Shown: one piece after another, positions 23,001 through 35,539 of the stretch
Layout of the letters: every line of letters starts with the position of its first letter
Position numbering within the stretch: position 1 is the first letter of the stretch
NCBI GenBank assembly: GCA_038380795.1
Contig: CM076280.1
Span: 10,341,501 to 10,405,500, forward strand
DNA: 64,000 bases
Direction of reading: 5' to 3'
From: Pyrocephalus nanus
Lineage: Eukaryota > Chordata > Aves > Passeriformes > Tyrannidae
Translations under genes and position numbers: made by a program
The notes under the pieces: model-generated
What the model was told of the DNA's origin: nothing
The model's database searches: none
The model's input: the letters and a program-made list of their open reading frames with translations, nothing else

Positions 23001-26000
23001 ACCTGCATGAAGCTCCTTCTTGATGCCCTCTGGCTGAAATCATCACGAGGAAAGAAGTGGGAAATGGAAACACTTTTGTTTAATTAAATATATCAGGTGA
23101 AACAACAGCCTCAACCCACAGTATTTGTGCCTTCTACAACTTTTCCTGTAGTTGAGTTTTACTTCACTGTTGAGTTTTACTTCACTGTTGAGTTTTACTT
23201 CTACAGCTGCTCCACCTGAATTTAGATCAGTTCTATCTCCCATGACTCTTGAGAAAATGTAAGAAAATACTCAAATAAAAGCTTAGGAAAGTGAAAAATC
23301 ACCCCCAAAAAGTGCCATTCAGTGAAGCATTGTTAACCAGTGGTAAATGGAAACCAAATAACCCAGAATGAAGTATTCTCTTTGCTTACAGGGTTATAAG
23401 ACATCTATTTATAATCTCCCTGACAATTCTGATGATCAAGGTTTAAAAATGCTCCAATACTCAGTCAGGCATTTTCCCACTGCACACCCCTCAGTAAATC
23501 CAAGTGCTATTTTGGGTCCTGGCAGCCTGAAAATCAAGCAGGATTCAGACACTGATTGAATTTCTGTCCTTGTGATTGAATTGACCTGGAACTCAAACCC
23601 TCCACGAGCGCTCGGCCGCTTCTTCCTTACCACGACCCGCAGGGTTTTCACCACAATCTCGCTGTTCCTGGGGCTCAGCAGGGTGAAGTTGATGGTGTGG
23701 AGCCCCAATTCCAAGGGCAGGATCTGGAATGCCAGCGGGGCTGAGGAGCCAGCAGCCAAACTCCTGTACCTGCAGCTCTGCAGCCTCGCCCCGGAGGCTC
23801 CGAAGGTGCAGATTCCACTTCCAGCTGCTATTGCAACACAGAACTGCAATGGGGGGAGATGTTCATGTCTCACCTCCCAGACAGAGGTCTATTAAAGCCA
23901 CTGAAATGTTATTAATTACTGCAATTGTATTTCTCTTTGCACACACAACACCAGCTTTAAGACTGGAGAGAGAAGCTTGATCCGAGGATTTGTTTGTGCT
24001 GGATCCTGGCAGGGGAAATGCTTTTTTTTTTTTCTTTTTTAGTTTCTTGTGGTAATCTTTCCCCTGGAACTCCTGAACACAAGTTACCTGAATTGCAGAG
24101 TCTTTATGGTTATAAACTGATCCTCTCAACTCAATTTGTTCGCCTCGGACCACGGAATAAGGGACGTAAATGCTCAGGAAAATGTCTTTCATCACTTGGA
24201 TCTCCAAAGGGGCAGCCACACATATACCTAAGAAAATGAAAAACACAAAAGCAGAGTGTCTGATCCTGATCAACAAGCTTGAAGAAGTCTTGACATGCTT
24301 TAGTGGTGACTCATCATTTTTCAGTGTGTACTTGGGCACTCTCCAAGCTTTCTAAAAGTGCCCAAGCTCTTGCTTCTTGTCACTCACTGACACACCAGGT
24401 CCTTTGGGTTGCTTCTTCCCAAAATGAGAAACAGATTTTCTGCTTGGAATTACCAAACCTGTAGGAAAATCTCAAGTCCCAGTAGGACAATGCAAAGTTG
24501 TGCCAGGGAAGAGTCACTCACTCTTTGTTCTTCTGTTCTTCTCACTCACTTATGGTGGGCCACTGTCACACACAAGACAGGCTTTGTTTTCGTGATAGGA
24601 AGTGAATTTTCCACTTTCCCTAAAGTGTGGATTTTGGTGTTTGCCTGTTTATCAGCTGGAAAGTGAACGTTTTAGAAGTTCTGCCAAGCTCCCCAGTTCT
24701 TCAGCTCCAAACTAATTAGTTTGCAGTGCTTACCTTTCTCGGAAATGCCAACACCTTGTATTTCCCAGGTGGTCAGTGAGTCAGGCAAGGTGACAGACAG
24801 AGTCTTTGACAGGTGGGTAGACAACCTGGAAACACCATCAGCTCATCAGCACAACAACAGGACCTGCCCAGAGCAGCTCCTGTGCCTGAGGGACTCAGGT
24901 GAGCAGTGAGGACACAGTTAGAGAACAGAAACTCTGCAATTTGGTTTGAGGGAACCCGGCTTTAGCTGATGTCACAGGAGGTGGCATTTAGCAAGGTAGA
25001 AAGTGAAAGGAAAAGTGACCCCAGCCTGGCCCCACTCAGCACATCCTGCCCCAGGGAAATGTGGCAGGAGTAGTTTTTTTTGGATAAGATTGTATTTCAG
25101 CACACATTACCCAACCTACCTCCAGTTTAACACTTTCTTTCTACCTCTAAAGCTGATTTGAGAAAAGCAGTACCTTGGGGAAACTTGGTGAACTTCCCAC
25201 AACCAGCTCTCAGGGAAGTAGCTGCGAACTTGTGCCTCATCCAGCTCCAAACCAGCCTCAAAATCTGAAGAACATAAACAAAGCAAGTCAGAAAATCCCA
25301 ACGAAACCATCTGCCAGTGGCCACCAAAGGCTTCCTCATTATCTTTTTGTTTTAATTTCCTGATACTGTATTTTGCTCACTTGGCTCAGTTCTGAGACAA
25401 GTAAAAAGGTATGTCAATGCCCTCAGTTAAAAGTCTGTGTTAATCCCACCTCCTCCATTTACACCTGTCCAATCTCCTGACAGATTAAACAAGTAATTGT
25501 AGGGAGAGACTGGGAGAGGAGGAATTCCACAGGTCCAACCTCTGCATTCCCCAGATTCTGCTGGAACAGGGGGCTCCCACACTCACGCATTCTGGCCAGG
25601 ATCAGCAGCTTGTTGGGCTCCTCCAACCTCAGCTTGTTGGCGAATTCACAGCAGTGTTTGAAGGCAGAAATGCACCTCTGGCTCTTGCGGATTCTCTGGG
25701 CTCTGTCACTGCAGGTCTCAGTCACGGGGTATGCCCTGACCCCGGCCATGCAGCACTGCCTGATGTCCAAACGTTTGTATTTGGAGGCTGCCACGAAAAG
25801 AGAACAATTCCCTGCCCTCAGATGGGGTTTTTGTTTCCAAAAGCACCTCAGGTTGTTTGCAGATTTGCAAGTGAAGGTGCAAGCTTTGAGGAGGGGATTT
25901 TTTGAAAGCTTAATAATCCCTATTCTGAATTAAAAATGGAAATTTGATGAGAGGAGCTGGGTTATGTGTGCAGGTTTATCAGTCAAAGGTTCTTCTGGCT

Positions 26001-29000
26001 GGGAGTTTTCAACTCTGTCTCTTCAGAAAAAGCAAATATTACAGAACCACAGACTGGTTTGGGCTGGAAGGCACCTTAAAGATTCCACCTCCTGCCACGG
26101 GCAGGGCCACCTGCCACTAGATCAGGGCACTCAACTCTTAAACAAATGCTGCATTTTCAGTGTGAATTGAAATTTTACTGACTTCAAATTCAGCAAATGC
26201 CTAAAGGGCTTTATAAATAAGATTTTCTCTAAAGTCATCTTCTCTACTTGCCAGTCTCTCTCTCTCTCTCCAAGACATTACAAGTATTAAGCAAACATTC
26301 AGACCCTTGATTCCTAATGGATAATTAGATATAATATATAATTATATACTTTAAAATAATTTTAACACCTTCTTCGAGTATCTTCTCCTTTAAGTCAGAC
26401 CGTTTGGTTCTCACCACTGCGTTGCAAGTTTCATCTGTCCAAACAAATACACAAAAAATAAGTACAAAAGACATTCCCTTCTTTTGTAACAGCAGAGCCC
26501 TCTTAAAAAATGAAGCCCAGAAAATCCCACTCCAAGTTTGGGACAGTTTTTCCCTTTGCTATTTTAGTGGCATGAAAGGATCCTCATTTTCAGGGCAGCA
26601 ACTGATCCACGAGCGGTGTTTTCCTTCTAATGCTTTCTCTGAGTTCCACCAGAACGAGTAACAACGACAATGCAAGGTTTCAGAGAGCAGGATCCCCATT
26701 CCCATGACCCCCAGGAATGCACCTGCTCCACTGGAGTCATCAGCATTGGCATTGGTGAGGAAGGTGAGCCCAGCCATCCGAAACACGTCCACGTTGTTCC
26801 TGCCCCCGCCGGCCCCGCAGCCCAGGTCGCTCTTCTCCAAGTGGAGCATTATCTGAGGAGAAAAACCACCCACCATCAGCAAAGCCAAACGTGCAGCACG
26901 ACAGATGAGGAGGGAGAAAATGGGCAGGAAGGCCACCTTGGTGTGGAAAATGTGCTCACAGCACACAGGAGGAACATCTGAGCTAATTCAAGCACCAGCA
27001 CTGATGAGACAGTTCAGATCTGCCTCTAGAACCACACTTTACTTTTACTGGAAATCATGAGACTGTAAATGAATTCTTTTTATAATTTTGAGCTTTTCTT
27101 CTGGCTTGAATTGCCCTTCTGCCTGTTTTCAGGCTGATGGATGCATGGATGGCACGTCACAGATCCCGACTGTGAACATGAAACAAGGAACAACTTGATT
27201 TTACTTTATGGTTGCTGCTTCACCTTTTCCATGGCTCTCTTTTTCCTTCCTGTCACTCCATATATTGCCTTGTCAATGGATGACAAAGCAACAAAGGATT
27301 CGAAGCGTGTTTCCATGGAGAGTGACACAACCTCCCCTGGCTTCGGTGCCTCTTCGCTTGCCTGCAGCTTAACCTGTAAATTGAAAACAAATATGGGTCA
27401 TTTGGAAAGCACATCGTTCCAAAATCAACCCAGCTGAGGGCAGGGAGTGTTGAAGAACTTGTGGAAACCGAAGATAAAAATCTGCCCACGAGGTGAATGC
27501 ACACCCAGGATTTTCAGTGCCTGTTGTGCTGCTCACCTCCAGGCTGTTCTCACACTTCTGCTCCACGTCCAGCCACACCGAATCAGCCACTAACTCAGCA
27601 GTTCCTTCTCCTGTAACGATGTAGTAAACGATCAGACGTGCTGAGGGAACCATCTTTTGGGTTATCTGAAATGTTAGATGTTCAAATTCCAAATCCTTGC
27701 TTCTCTGCTGAGTTCCAAAGCTTACTATCTTCCCTTTGGATGTGATCTGTAATAATAAGAATAATGAAAAAAAAAAAAAAGAAAAAAAGGAGAATAACAA
27801 AGTCAAATTTTATATTCAATGTATTTTTCACATGTAATTAATTGCATTTAGATATAATCTACCATTGACCAAAATGCACTGGGGAACAGTGGCTGCAGTT
27901 CAAGGGAAGGGGTTTCTCTCCCTCCTCCCCTAAAACCAAGTGCTGTCTCTGCACCTCTTTTCCTTCCTCCACATTTCAGCTTCTGAAATAGCTCCTGAGA
28001 CTGGCACGACTTGCTCTCCATCCCAGTCAATGTCAGATGAGAATTAAAAACAGTGGAGACTGAATATATCATTCACACATGACTTTACCAACAATTTTTT
28101 CCTCTCAAACTGACAGATTGTATCTGCAGGGAGCAGTTGACTGAGCTGCTCCTATTCCACGCTGAGGCTTTTCATTTCTGACCACTACAATTCAATATTT
28201 CATGCACCTGTTACTTACCAAGTAGCTGTAGTGATGGATTTTACGAATGTAGTGACTGTGTGGATAAATATTCACATTGATGACATCCCCTACTTCCAGT
28301 GTTCTGTGGTTTGAAGCCCAGTCAATGTACAGATAACTCTGACTCAGGGATGAATAAGCTTTGGCTTCATAGGTTTTGCTGGCTTGGTTTTCATCTTCAA
28401 GCCGTGGATCTGCAGTTTTCACCTGAGAAGGGAATAAAATGTCTGAAGAGTTTATATAGAATTATACCTAAGTCAGGACAATACTAAAATCACTCTGCAC
28501 TATATCAGAGGGATGAATAGAACAAAAGTCAAGATTTTAATGTTTTCTTTATTAAAAATATCTCTGAATATCCAGTCAAACATAAAAGGGCAGTGCAGGA
28601 AAGGACTTGAAGAGAGCAGTGATGTTTCCTCAGAGCAGCTGCATTCCATAACCCATTCTTTGCAACAGCCCCCAAGTTCACAAACCCTCGAGTGCAAAAT
28701 CTCCCTGCTCGCGTTGCACCTTCCAAAGATACGATTAAACCCTCGGAGAAAGAGATCAATGCGACAATTTAACTCACCCGAAACTCCACCATTCGGCTGT
28801 CTGATGGCACATTAAGGACAAACAAAGCAGTGCCATCACTGACGCTCGTTTCCCTTCTCCCCGACTCGGCGCCCTCTGCTATCAGCTCGGTCTCATCCAT
28901 CTGCTCGCTCAGGGATTTGGCAGTGACAGTTATGGGGACATTTCCAACCGGGGCATCCACCGTGTCCTTCACCTGCACCTGTTCACAGGAATCAGGAACA

Positions 29001-32000
29001 GCGCTGGGATGAGTGGGGACATTTTTTAAGGAAAAGCTTCCAAGCTGGTTGTGCAATAGGAAAGCTGTAGAAGTGGGTGGAAATTGGAAGTGCACAGCAA
29101 TATATCCCCCAAAAAAAAAAAAAAGGGAAAGGGTTATCCTTGTGGGGTTCACGTTGCAGGGGGCACTGACCTTAATGAAGAAGGGAAGGCCAGGCTTCAC
29201 AAAGAGAGGAGTAGCAATCAAACCCAGCTTGTAGGGAGACACAGCAAACCTGACTCCAGAGAACTCCACCTCCCCACTGAGGCCACCTGGGAAAACACGA
29301 GGCATTTTTGAACATTCCCATCCTGCAAACATTCCCATCCCTTCTCCCCTTGCCTTCCCAGGGCAGCACAAGCCAAGCCTTTGCATTCAGAGAGTCAACT
29401 CCCAACACTCTTGTGAAAACAAATAGAAAAAAAAAAAAAAAAAAAAAGTTTAATCCCTCAACATCTTTACCAACTTCCTTACAAGTTTTTGGAAGAACTT
29501 CCAGATATTCAAAGAAGCCTGATATTAGGAAAGTTATCCCTATAATTTTCTTTTCTAGCCCTGTTCAGATGTGTTTAAAAAACCCCCTCAATTAAAAAGC
29601 AACTTACCTCTAGACTCCAGCACTGATGCCACAATATATAAATAGGACCCATCCAATTCTTCCAGGCTTTGGAACCCTATGGAACTTGTTGCTTCCTTGC
29701 TGTTAAAGTCGATCACAGCAACTCCATCTTCGATCTGGGAATGACACAGAAACCGTCACTTTAGAGTCAATAATTTAGAAACTTTATTTGGATAACCTAT
29801 TTGTAAAATCAATGTGTTTCTGGTCAGTGTTTATTTTCAGAGGAAAACAAAGGTGCTGTTTTAATGAAGAAGAATTCTTTATTGCCTAAAATTATTGCTA
29901 ATTAATCCACCAATGGCACATATTGCAAAGTTTGCAGGCAGGGCCAACAAGGGGCAGAAATAACACAGAGATATCTGCACTAAATGAGGAAAGGAGGCAA
30001 TTAGTGGAGAACAGGCTCCCCACAATAAATCAATATGATTTTGATCTGTTTGTCTCCATTTAGTTTCTCTTGGTCATTCTGGCAGCACTGCAGTTACCTC
30101 ATAGAAATTTTAATCAGTTTGGCCAAGAAAGGAATTAAACCAGATTTGAAATGGCACTCTCTGAAATGCTGCCCCCCAGTTAAAGTGAATTTCTCTGCCC
30201 CTGATGGCACAGAAAAAGTTGGCAGTGGGGAGCTGTGGATGCAAAGTGGGACTGGAGGCCCAAATTGAGTGGAAAAATCTGAGTGGAATTAGATCAGTCC
30301 TGAACCAAGCACACAACTGTACACAGAGCAGACTTGCAGCTCCTTACCCTGGTGACCTGCATTGCTTTGGGCATCATCGTTTTTTCCCCTCTGCCAATTA
30401 TTCCAAACCGAAGGAAAACATCAGCACTCGGAACCTTTTTGTTATAAAAATAGCTGAGAAGAAACCAACAATGTAAAGGCTTTTAAGGTGGCTTTAATGG
30501 GTGCAAAAAAAAAAAGCATTTGTTTTTTGGAGAAGACTCGTTCCCCTGGGGCAGGAGATGGAACACAAAGGGGTGGGAAACATTTGGGTGGGAAAATTAT
30601 CCCTTTGGAAGGATTTTCAGAAGGGTCATTCGGTTCTCTGACAGAGCAGAGAGGATTTGGATGAAAGGGCTTCTTGAAGAAGGGAAATATTGGACACAGG
30701 AGAATCATCTTTCAGGTAGAAGAAGAGACACAAAAGTGTTTAGAAATCCAAGCCAGATTTCCTTACCTCGCTTTCACAGCAATCCTGAAGCTCTCAAATT
30801 TATCAGAGCTAATAAAGCTGCTCTCTGGCTCGATGGTGATGGAAAAGCTTGGCATTGCTGTAAATTGAGCAGAAAACAAAGGCACTTGGATGTGGTTTAT
30901 GCCTGAAGCCACAGGTACCCAGAGATGCCACCTTGTGCTCTCCAGGGGGCTGAGTGATTATACATAAAAATTATACATAAAAATGATACATAAAAATGAC
31001 ACATAAAAATTATACATAAAAATTATACATAAAAATTATACATAAAAATTATACATAAAAATGAAGGTGACAGTCTGGCCACATCTTACCATATTCCTTC
31101 ACTTCAAACTGTGCCACAGCTGAGGTTACAAAATCCTTCTTATATTTGGCTACAATCTTCCAAATCCCATACCTGCCAAATGTCAACAATCAAAGGGTTT
31201 TTAAGGGGAAAGTTGATGTTGGAGACAAAAATTGACAATATTTTATATTCAGAGTTATTCTGAGAGGAAAGTTCTGCATCAGGGTGTCAGTGTCAACTTT
31301 GAGAGAATTCTCTTTGGTAGGTTAATAATTATTTGCAACTCCAGAAAGCACTGGAAGGAGCTGGAAAATGAAATCAGCCTAACCCCGGGTTTCCAAGCCC
31401 CTCTTGCACCCTCTGCCAGCTCAGAAAAGCTTCAGCACCCCCTCAAGACTGAAAGGAGAACTGAAGGGATATTTATTTTTTTGGGCTGCTGTTCTTGGAA
31501 AAATCCTGGTGATTTGTGAGGATACCTGTGTGAAATATGGACATTCCCCTCCCTGAAGTCAACACATCTTTGATGCTGTTTCTGTCTCGACAGTGGAAAA
31601 CTCTAATTGTTAATTAATCTTCCTTTTTAATTGAGCACAACAAACCTACCACTGAGTGTTTTTTGAGGAGAATTCTTGGTTATAATGTCCTTATTTATGC
31701 TATGATTCCACCTATGGGAGATGTCAGACATCTCCAAGTTTCAAGACATGCCCCTCATGCAAAACCACTCCATGAAAATCATTTTAAATCATTATGTTAA
31801 TAATTCACATAAAAGCATGAAACAAATTACTTGGGATTAGAAGGAATCTTGAAGTCAGGAAAAGAAACTATTCCAGTAAAGTCTTTTTCTTCTAAAATAT
31901 CCACTTCTACTCCTTCAGGATCCTTGAAATTCAAAGAGGAAAGAAAAATTCGTGACAAATTGTTCTTATTTTTATATCTTAAATGAAACAAACAGTGTGA

Positions 32001-33954
32001 AACCCACATAGTATTACTATTAAAGATAATTTTTGTTTGTTTGTTTTTTCCTTTTTTCTATTCTGTAACAACTTCAGATCTGGGACTTGGAAACTTCTAT
32101 CCAGCTGTGCCTTTTTAGATCTTTTCAAAGATGTGTGGCTACCTGCAGTTTTATTAAATATTGATTGCAGCACTGGCTCACCATCCAACTGCATTTAGTT
32201 GTTCTTTGAGCTACAGAGTAATATTAAATTCAATTTATCAACTCACCACAAAAGTCAGGACAGTCTCTCTCTGAGCTGGCTGCAGTTCTTCATTCAGAGA
32301 GTAAACTCTGATTTTCACTGGAAGAATGGTAGCAATAAATCTCAAAAAGTCAAACCGTAATAGAGATTTTAAAAAAAAAAACAACAAAAAAACACAACAA
32401 ATCTGAACAACCAAAAAATCCCCAATATTTTTAACATATTCCCAGGGAAATCATTCGCTCCTGTGCCATGAATTAGTCATTTAGGGTGAGAAGGGCAGGG
32501 ACTGAGAGGATATGGGGAGGAGTTATTAATTTTTACAACATTAACAAATAGTTCCAGGCATTATTACAGCTGATTAAAAAATGAAATAGCAGCTGATGGC
32601 AACAAAAGATAACCAGGAGGTTAAAGAACTCTTAAAATCCTAATTCCTTGGCAGAGTCCACAGATTTAAAACTGAAATACCAGCCAAGACAAATAAGCCC
32701 CATTTACCTGACTGGTCAGGAGTGTAAACTGGTTTGTCTGTGTGAATAAAGAGAAACCCATTCTCGTAGGAAACTGGGATTTTTTTCACTCTTGTAAAGT
32801 GTGGAGAAACGGCTTCCAAGTACAAATACTTCTCTGAATTATCAGTTCTTGGCAAATCTGTTGGCTGAAGCTGGGGGAGATAAAATCAAGGGTTTTTAAA
32901 GGTACTTTTTGGTGAGAAGAGTATCAGAATAGCAGTTCCTATCCTGTGGTTGAGTATCTTTAAATAAAAATATCAGCACTCACAGGGGTTTATTCTTGCT
33001 GACATGAGGGGTGATGATCTGGAGTATTAAGCTACAGATACTTTGAAATTTTGCATTTATTTCTGCCCAGAACAAAACCAGCAAAGTTCAAAGCCCAGTT
33101 ATGAGGTCACAACAGTACAAGTGATCAGACTTCTATTTATACACATAAGAAATCCTGGCCACACCAAAGCTGCTGCTGTGGTTGGTAGTTTAGTTCGATT
33201 CTCTTTATTTCTGTAAAATTATGCAACTAGGATAATGCCTCTAAAAAAAAAAAAAAAAGTTTGATTCTGTGTTCAACTTCAGTGATTTTGCTCCATGTAA
33301 TTTGAATTTCAGACATAACAAAATGGGGCTTTTAGGCTTCCTTCCCCAGTTTAAACAACTGAAAACTTACCATAATAAATAACAAAATAATAATTTTTTA
33401 ACACTTATCACTAATAATGAGAATAGAAAGAGTGTAAGAAAAGTCTGAATTCCTTACTGTCAAAGTTACAGCCTCTTGGAATTTGTTGGCTGGAGTTAAA
33501 GTAATCAAACCAGAAGAATAGACAGTAGATTTATCTGGAAAGCTTTTCAGGGCAATATTGACTGGAAATTCCTCGTTGTAACCAAAAGCTTGAACTACAA
33601 CTTCCTGAGAGGCCCCAGCTCGGAAGATCTTTGGTGCTGTAAGGACATACCTGTACATGGAATATAAAACAATAATGGAATTAGATTTCTTTGGGGTTTT
33701 TTTTCTCTATTTTTAAATCAGTTATTAAAGCAAGCAAGATAATCAGGCAGAGTTATTCTGAGACACAATTAAAAAGCTATTTTAATGGTGCTCTCTGTAG
33801 TGGCTCTGTAAATTCTGGCTCTGTTGATCCACAAGAGCAGACAACAATCAAGTGCCATTTCCAGTAAATTCTGCAGTTGCTGTACTTACGTTTTCTCCTG
33901 GCTAAAAGCTGTTCCAGAAAATAGCAAAGCAATCAGCCATATTAAACCAGTCAT
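14014..33954 (-). CDS. C5: Complement component C5 (complete, 41 coding exons)
   Basis: Secreted plasma protein. C5 convertases cut it to C5a (anaphylatoxin) and C5b, which nucleates the membrane attack complex. ATG at 33954, TGA at 14016-14014. The spliced frame is about 1,681 residues (human 1,676). The signal peptide ([12 protein letters not shown]...AFS) is followed by [13 protein letters not shown]. Exons 1-22: 33890-33954, 33458-33650, 32708-32870, 32247-32317, 31831-31922, 31090-31172, 30767-30857, 30348-30453, 29608-29734, 29171-29286, 28778-28978, 28219-28422, 27537-27746, 27224-27373, 26723-26852, 26369-26434, 25587-25787, 25174-25264, 24734-24825, 24088-24227, 23631-23843, 22973-23033. 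Exons 23-41: 22329-22418, 21900-22112, 21692-21767, 21137-21296, 20606-20701, 20175-20346, 19235-19440, 18659-18811, 18241-18303, 17708-17789, 17020-17074, 16563-16665, 16401-16475, 16200-16305, 15940-16026, 15467-15556, 14859-14942, 14357-14495, 14014-14143. All junctions are in phase. One intron (after exon 34) needs a GC donor. Confidence 0.96.
15193..15290. repeat. Short tandem repeat in C5 intron, about 25-bp unit x4
   Basis: Imperfect copies of a unit near AGCAGAACTCAGTGTTTGGT in the intron between exons 38 and 39. Confidence 0.75.
16561..16563 (-). other. C5: Predicted GC donor after C5 exon 34
   Basis: Exon 34 must end at ACT|GCAAGT to join exon 35 (LASGVDQL) in frame without gaps against human (EDLST-LASGVD versus EDLKA-LVEGVD). 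The nearby GT (CTGCAA|GTATCA) would put exon 35 out of frame and reach a stop within a few codons. Confidence 0.65.
17413..17472. repeat. 22-bp tandem repeat x3 in C5 intron
   Basis: Three near-perfect copies of a unit containing AATAAATGACTAAAACTCTG, in intron 32. The AATAAA in each copy reads on the plus strand, antisense to C5. Confidence 0.85.
19050..19188 (-). mobile_element. CR1-like LINE fragment
   Basis: The plus strand reads GGTTTAGGTTGGAAGGGACC, then a stretch ending in CATCCAACCTGAACTT...CTTCCAGGGATGGGGC. This is the typical antisense of a chicken-repeat-1 3' end. Truncated and diverged. It lies under 50 bp from the C5 exon 29 donor. Confidence 0.8.
19676..19842. repeat. 15-bp minisatellite in C5 intron 28
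   Basis: About 11 copies of a 15-bp unit GTTCAAAATGGAAAT with one-base variants (TACAAAATG, GGAAAAATG). Because 15 is a multiple of 3, it keeps spurious frames open on both strands. Confidence 0.93.
23149..23207. repeat. 18-bp tandem repeat x3 in C5 intron
   Basis: Three copies of GTTGAGTTTTACTTCACT in intron 21. Confidence 0.85.
25587..26434 (-). other. C5: C5a anaphylatoxin exons and beta/alpha processing site
   Basis: Exon 16 carries the processing site R-T-K-R (residues 676-679; RPRR in human), a good furin-type site. C5a follows as residues 680-755, 76 residues (human 74). Six cysteines are in the pattern CC...C...C...CC, enough for three disulfides. The C-terminus ends LLILAR, with the convertase cut expected after R755. 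Human C5a has a seventh, unpaired cysteine and an N-glycosylation sequon; neither is seen here. Confidence 0.9.
26040..26150 (-). mobile_element. CR1-like LINE fragment
   Basis: The plus strand reads ACAGACTGGTTTGGGCTGGA...ACCTTAAAGAT...GCCACGGGCAGGGCCACC, matching the antisense 3' end of avian CR1. Diverged fragment in C5 intron 16. Confidence 0.8.
26723..33954 (-). other. C5: C5 beta-chain exons (MG1-MG6 part)
   Basis: Exons 1-15 encode the signal peptide and the macroglobulin-like domains of the beta chain. Landmarks conserved with human C5 are [16 protein letters not shown] (exon 3), [10 protein letters not shown] (exon 5), [11 protein letters not shown] (exon 12), [15 protein letters not shown] (exon 13) and [13 protein letters not shown] (exon 15). 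Mature protein is expected to start at Q19. Confidence 0.93.
30957..31064. repeat. 14-bp AT-rich tandem repeat in C5 intron 6
   Basis: About seven copies of a unit ATTATACATAAAAA with small variants (GATACAT, GACACAT). It ends about 26 bp from C5 exon 6. Confidence 0.9.
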
Positions 33955-34051
33955 TGTGTCTGTGGGAGCAGCACAGAGTGGGGTTACTGGGGCTGGGTTA
34001 AATCCCTCTGCTGGGGAGGGACAGCAGAGCCACCAGCACACTCCCCTCCCA

Positions 34052-34064
34052 GTTAATCATTAAT
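34052..34064 (-). promoter_or_regulatory. C5: HNF1-type palindrome in the C5 promoter
   Basis: GTTAATCATTAAT matches the HNF1 consensus GTTAATNATTAAC at 12 of 13 positions. It lies 98-110 bp upstream of the C5 ATG. C5 is made mainly by hepatocytes, where HNF1A drives many plasma-protein promoters. There is no CpG island and no obvious TATA box nearby. Binding is inferred. Confidence 0.6.
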
Positions 34065-34136
34065 CACAGATCACCTTTTATTAAAATGTTGTTTGCCTCT
34101 CCCAAGCAAGCCAAAACAGCTAAACTCAGGGATTTT

Positions 34137-34286
34137 TTCATTTTTATATATTCATTATATATTCATATATATTTTATTTCATATATCATTATATATTCAT
34201 TTATATATATTTCATTTTTATATATTAACATATATTAATTATATATTCATTTTTATAGATTCCATTTTTATATATTTCCATTTTTT
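34137..34286. repeat. AT-rich low-complexity tract (TATATATTCATT-like)
   Basis: Irregular repeats of TATATATTCATTT upstream of C5. Confidence 0.85.
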
Positions 34287-35539
34287 AATGTGTCCTCAGC
34301 AACCCTGAGCCAGACTTCACCCTCTGGCAATGACATTAAATAAAATCATTTTCTGAGGTAGAAAAAAACCCAGCAACCAACAACAACAACAACAACAAAA
34401 TAGATTAGGTTTGTCCTTCATGAAATTATTTTTATTTCAATCAAAGTGATTTGCAATTTTTGTCTCAAGGACAAAATGCATTTGGAGTGATATCAAACAA
34501 ACTGAATATGTTTAAATCAGGACTTTGTGTTTGGAAATAACTCTTCCCTTCCAAATTTCTGTTGTCCCTTGGTATTCCTCTTTATGCCAACTTCTTGATT
34601 ATTTCCATTACAAATAAAGTTGTCCTATAAAAACACTGGGGCACAAAATATCAACAACATGCACTGTTTTAAAAAGCAATTAAAAAAAAAAAAAAAACCA
34701 ACAAAAAAAAACCCCAAACAAAACCCAACCCCACAACCCTTGGTGACAAAACCTTTGCAGGTCTGATAGCCGAGGCAGCACCACAACAAACAGGTTTAGG
34801 TAAAGTTAAACAAAGTTGTGCAAGAATGCTGAAGTTTAAACAAATACTGCGGTCAACCTTTACGGGAAAGGCATTTACAAAACTATTTATCATCAATAGA
34901 AAATTCAATTAACAGTAAGGCCAACTCGGGTTATTCCCAAGTGTAATAAACTGCAGGGGAAGCGATGATAAAATCTTATAAAATGTGAGGGGCTTAATGA
35001 AGCGAATGGCCAAAATACCTGTTATTAAACGCCAGTAAGTTTATGTGGGTGGTTTATAAATGGTAAGATGCAAAGAGTAAAACGCTGGAATTGGAAACAT
35101 TGGAATGGGAAAAATTGGAATTGGAAAAATTGGAAAATGCTTTGCAGGCCTAACAATACTGTGAAATAATGTTTTTTAAATCTAATGGTGCCCCTTCCAC
35201 ACATTTTTTTTTTTATACAGCCTGATGGTTTCTCAGCCCTGTATTTCATAAGTGGTTGAAGCGATTCCAAACTAACACAGCCCAGAAAGGTTAAAAGAGA
35301 TTTATTTACGTGCTTCTGTGGACACGGTGGTGATTTAGACCTACCAATATTTCCAAATATTACAGCACAAAACCTATTTATGCAGGTTTGCAGTGTGACA
35401 CAGGGAAAGCAGAGAAGTAAAAAACCAGCAACGAGAAGAGCAAGTTCCATTGTTTATGCAGCGATTCGGGCTTTAATTACCCCCCAAGCTGCTCCGGGTT
35501 TTATTTTCACATATTTTTGTGTTTAAACCTCGAGCCCCC

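Larger units (their letters stand above)
18241..25264 (-). other. C5: C5 alpha-prime region: MG7, CUB and C5d/TED exons
   Basis: Exons 18-31. Landmarks are [13 protein letters not shown] (exon 18), [14 protein letters not shown] (exon 19), [11 protein letters not shown] (exon 20), the TED start [13 protein letters not shown] (exon 24) and [17 protein letters not shown] (exon 29). Where C3 has the GCGEQ thioester, exon 24 reads GSAEAEFMS, so no thioester can form. This is typical for C5. Confidence 0.9.
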
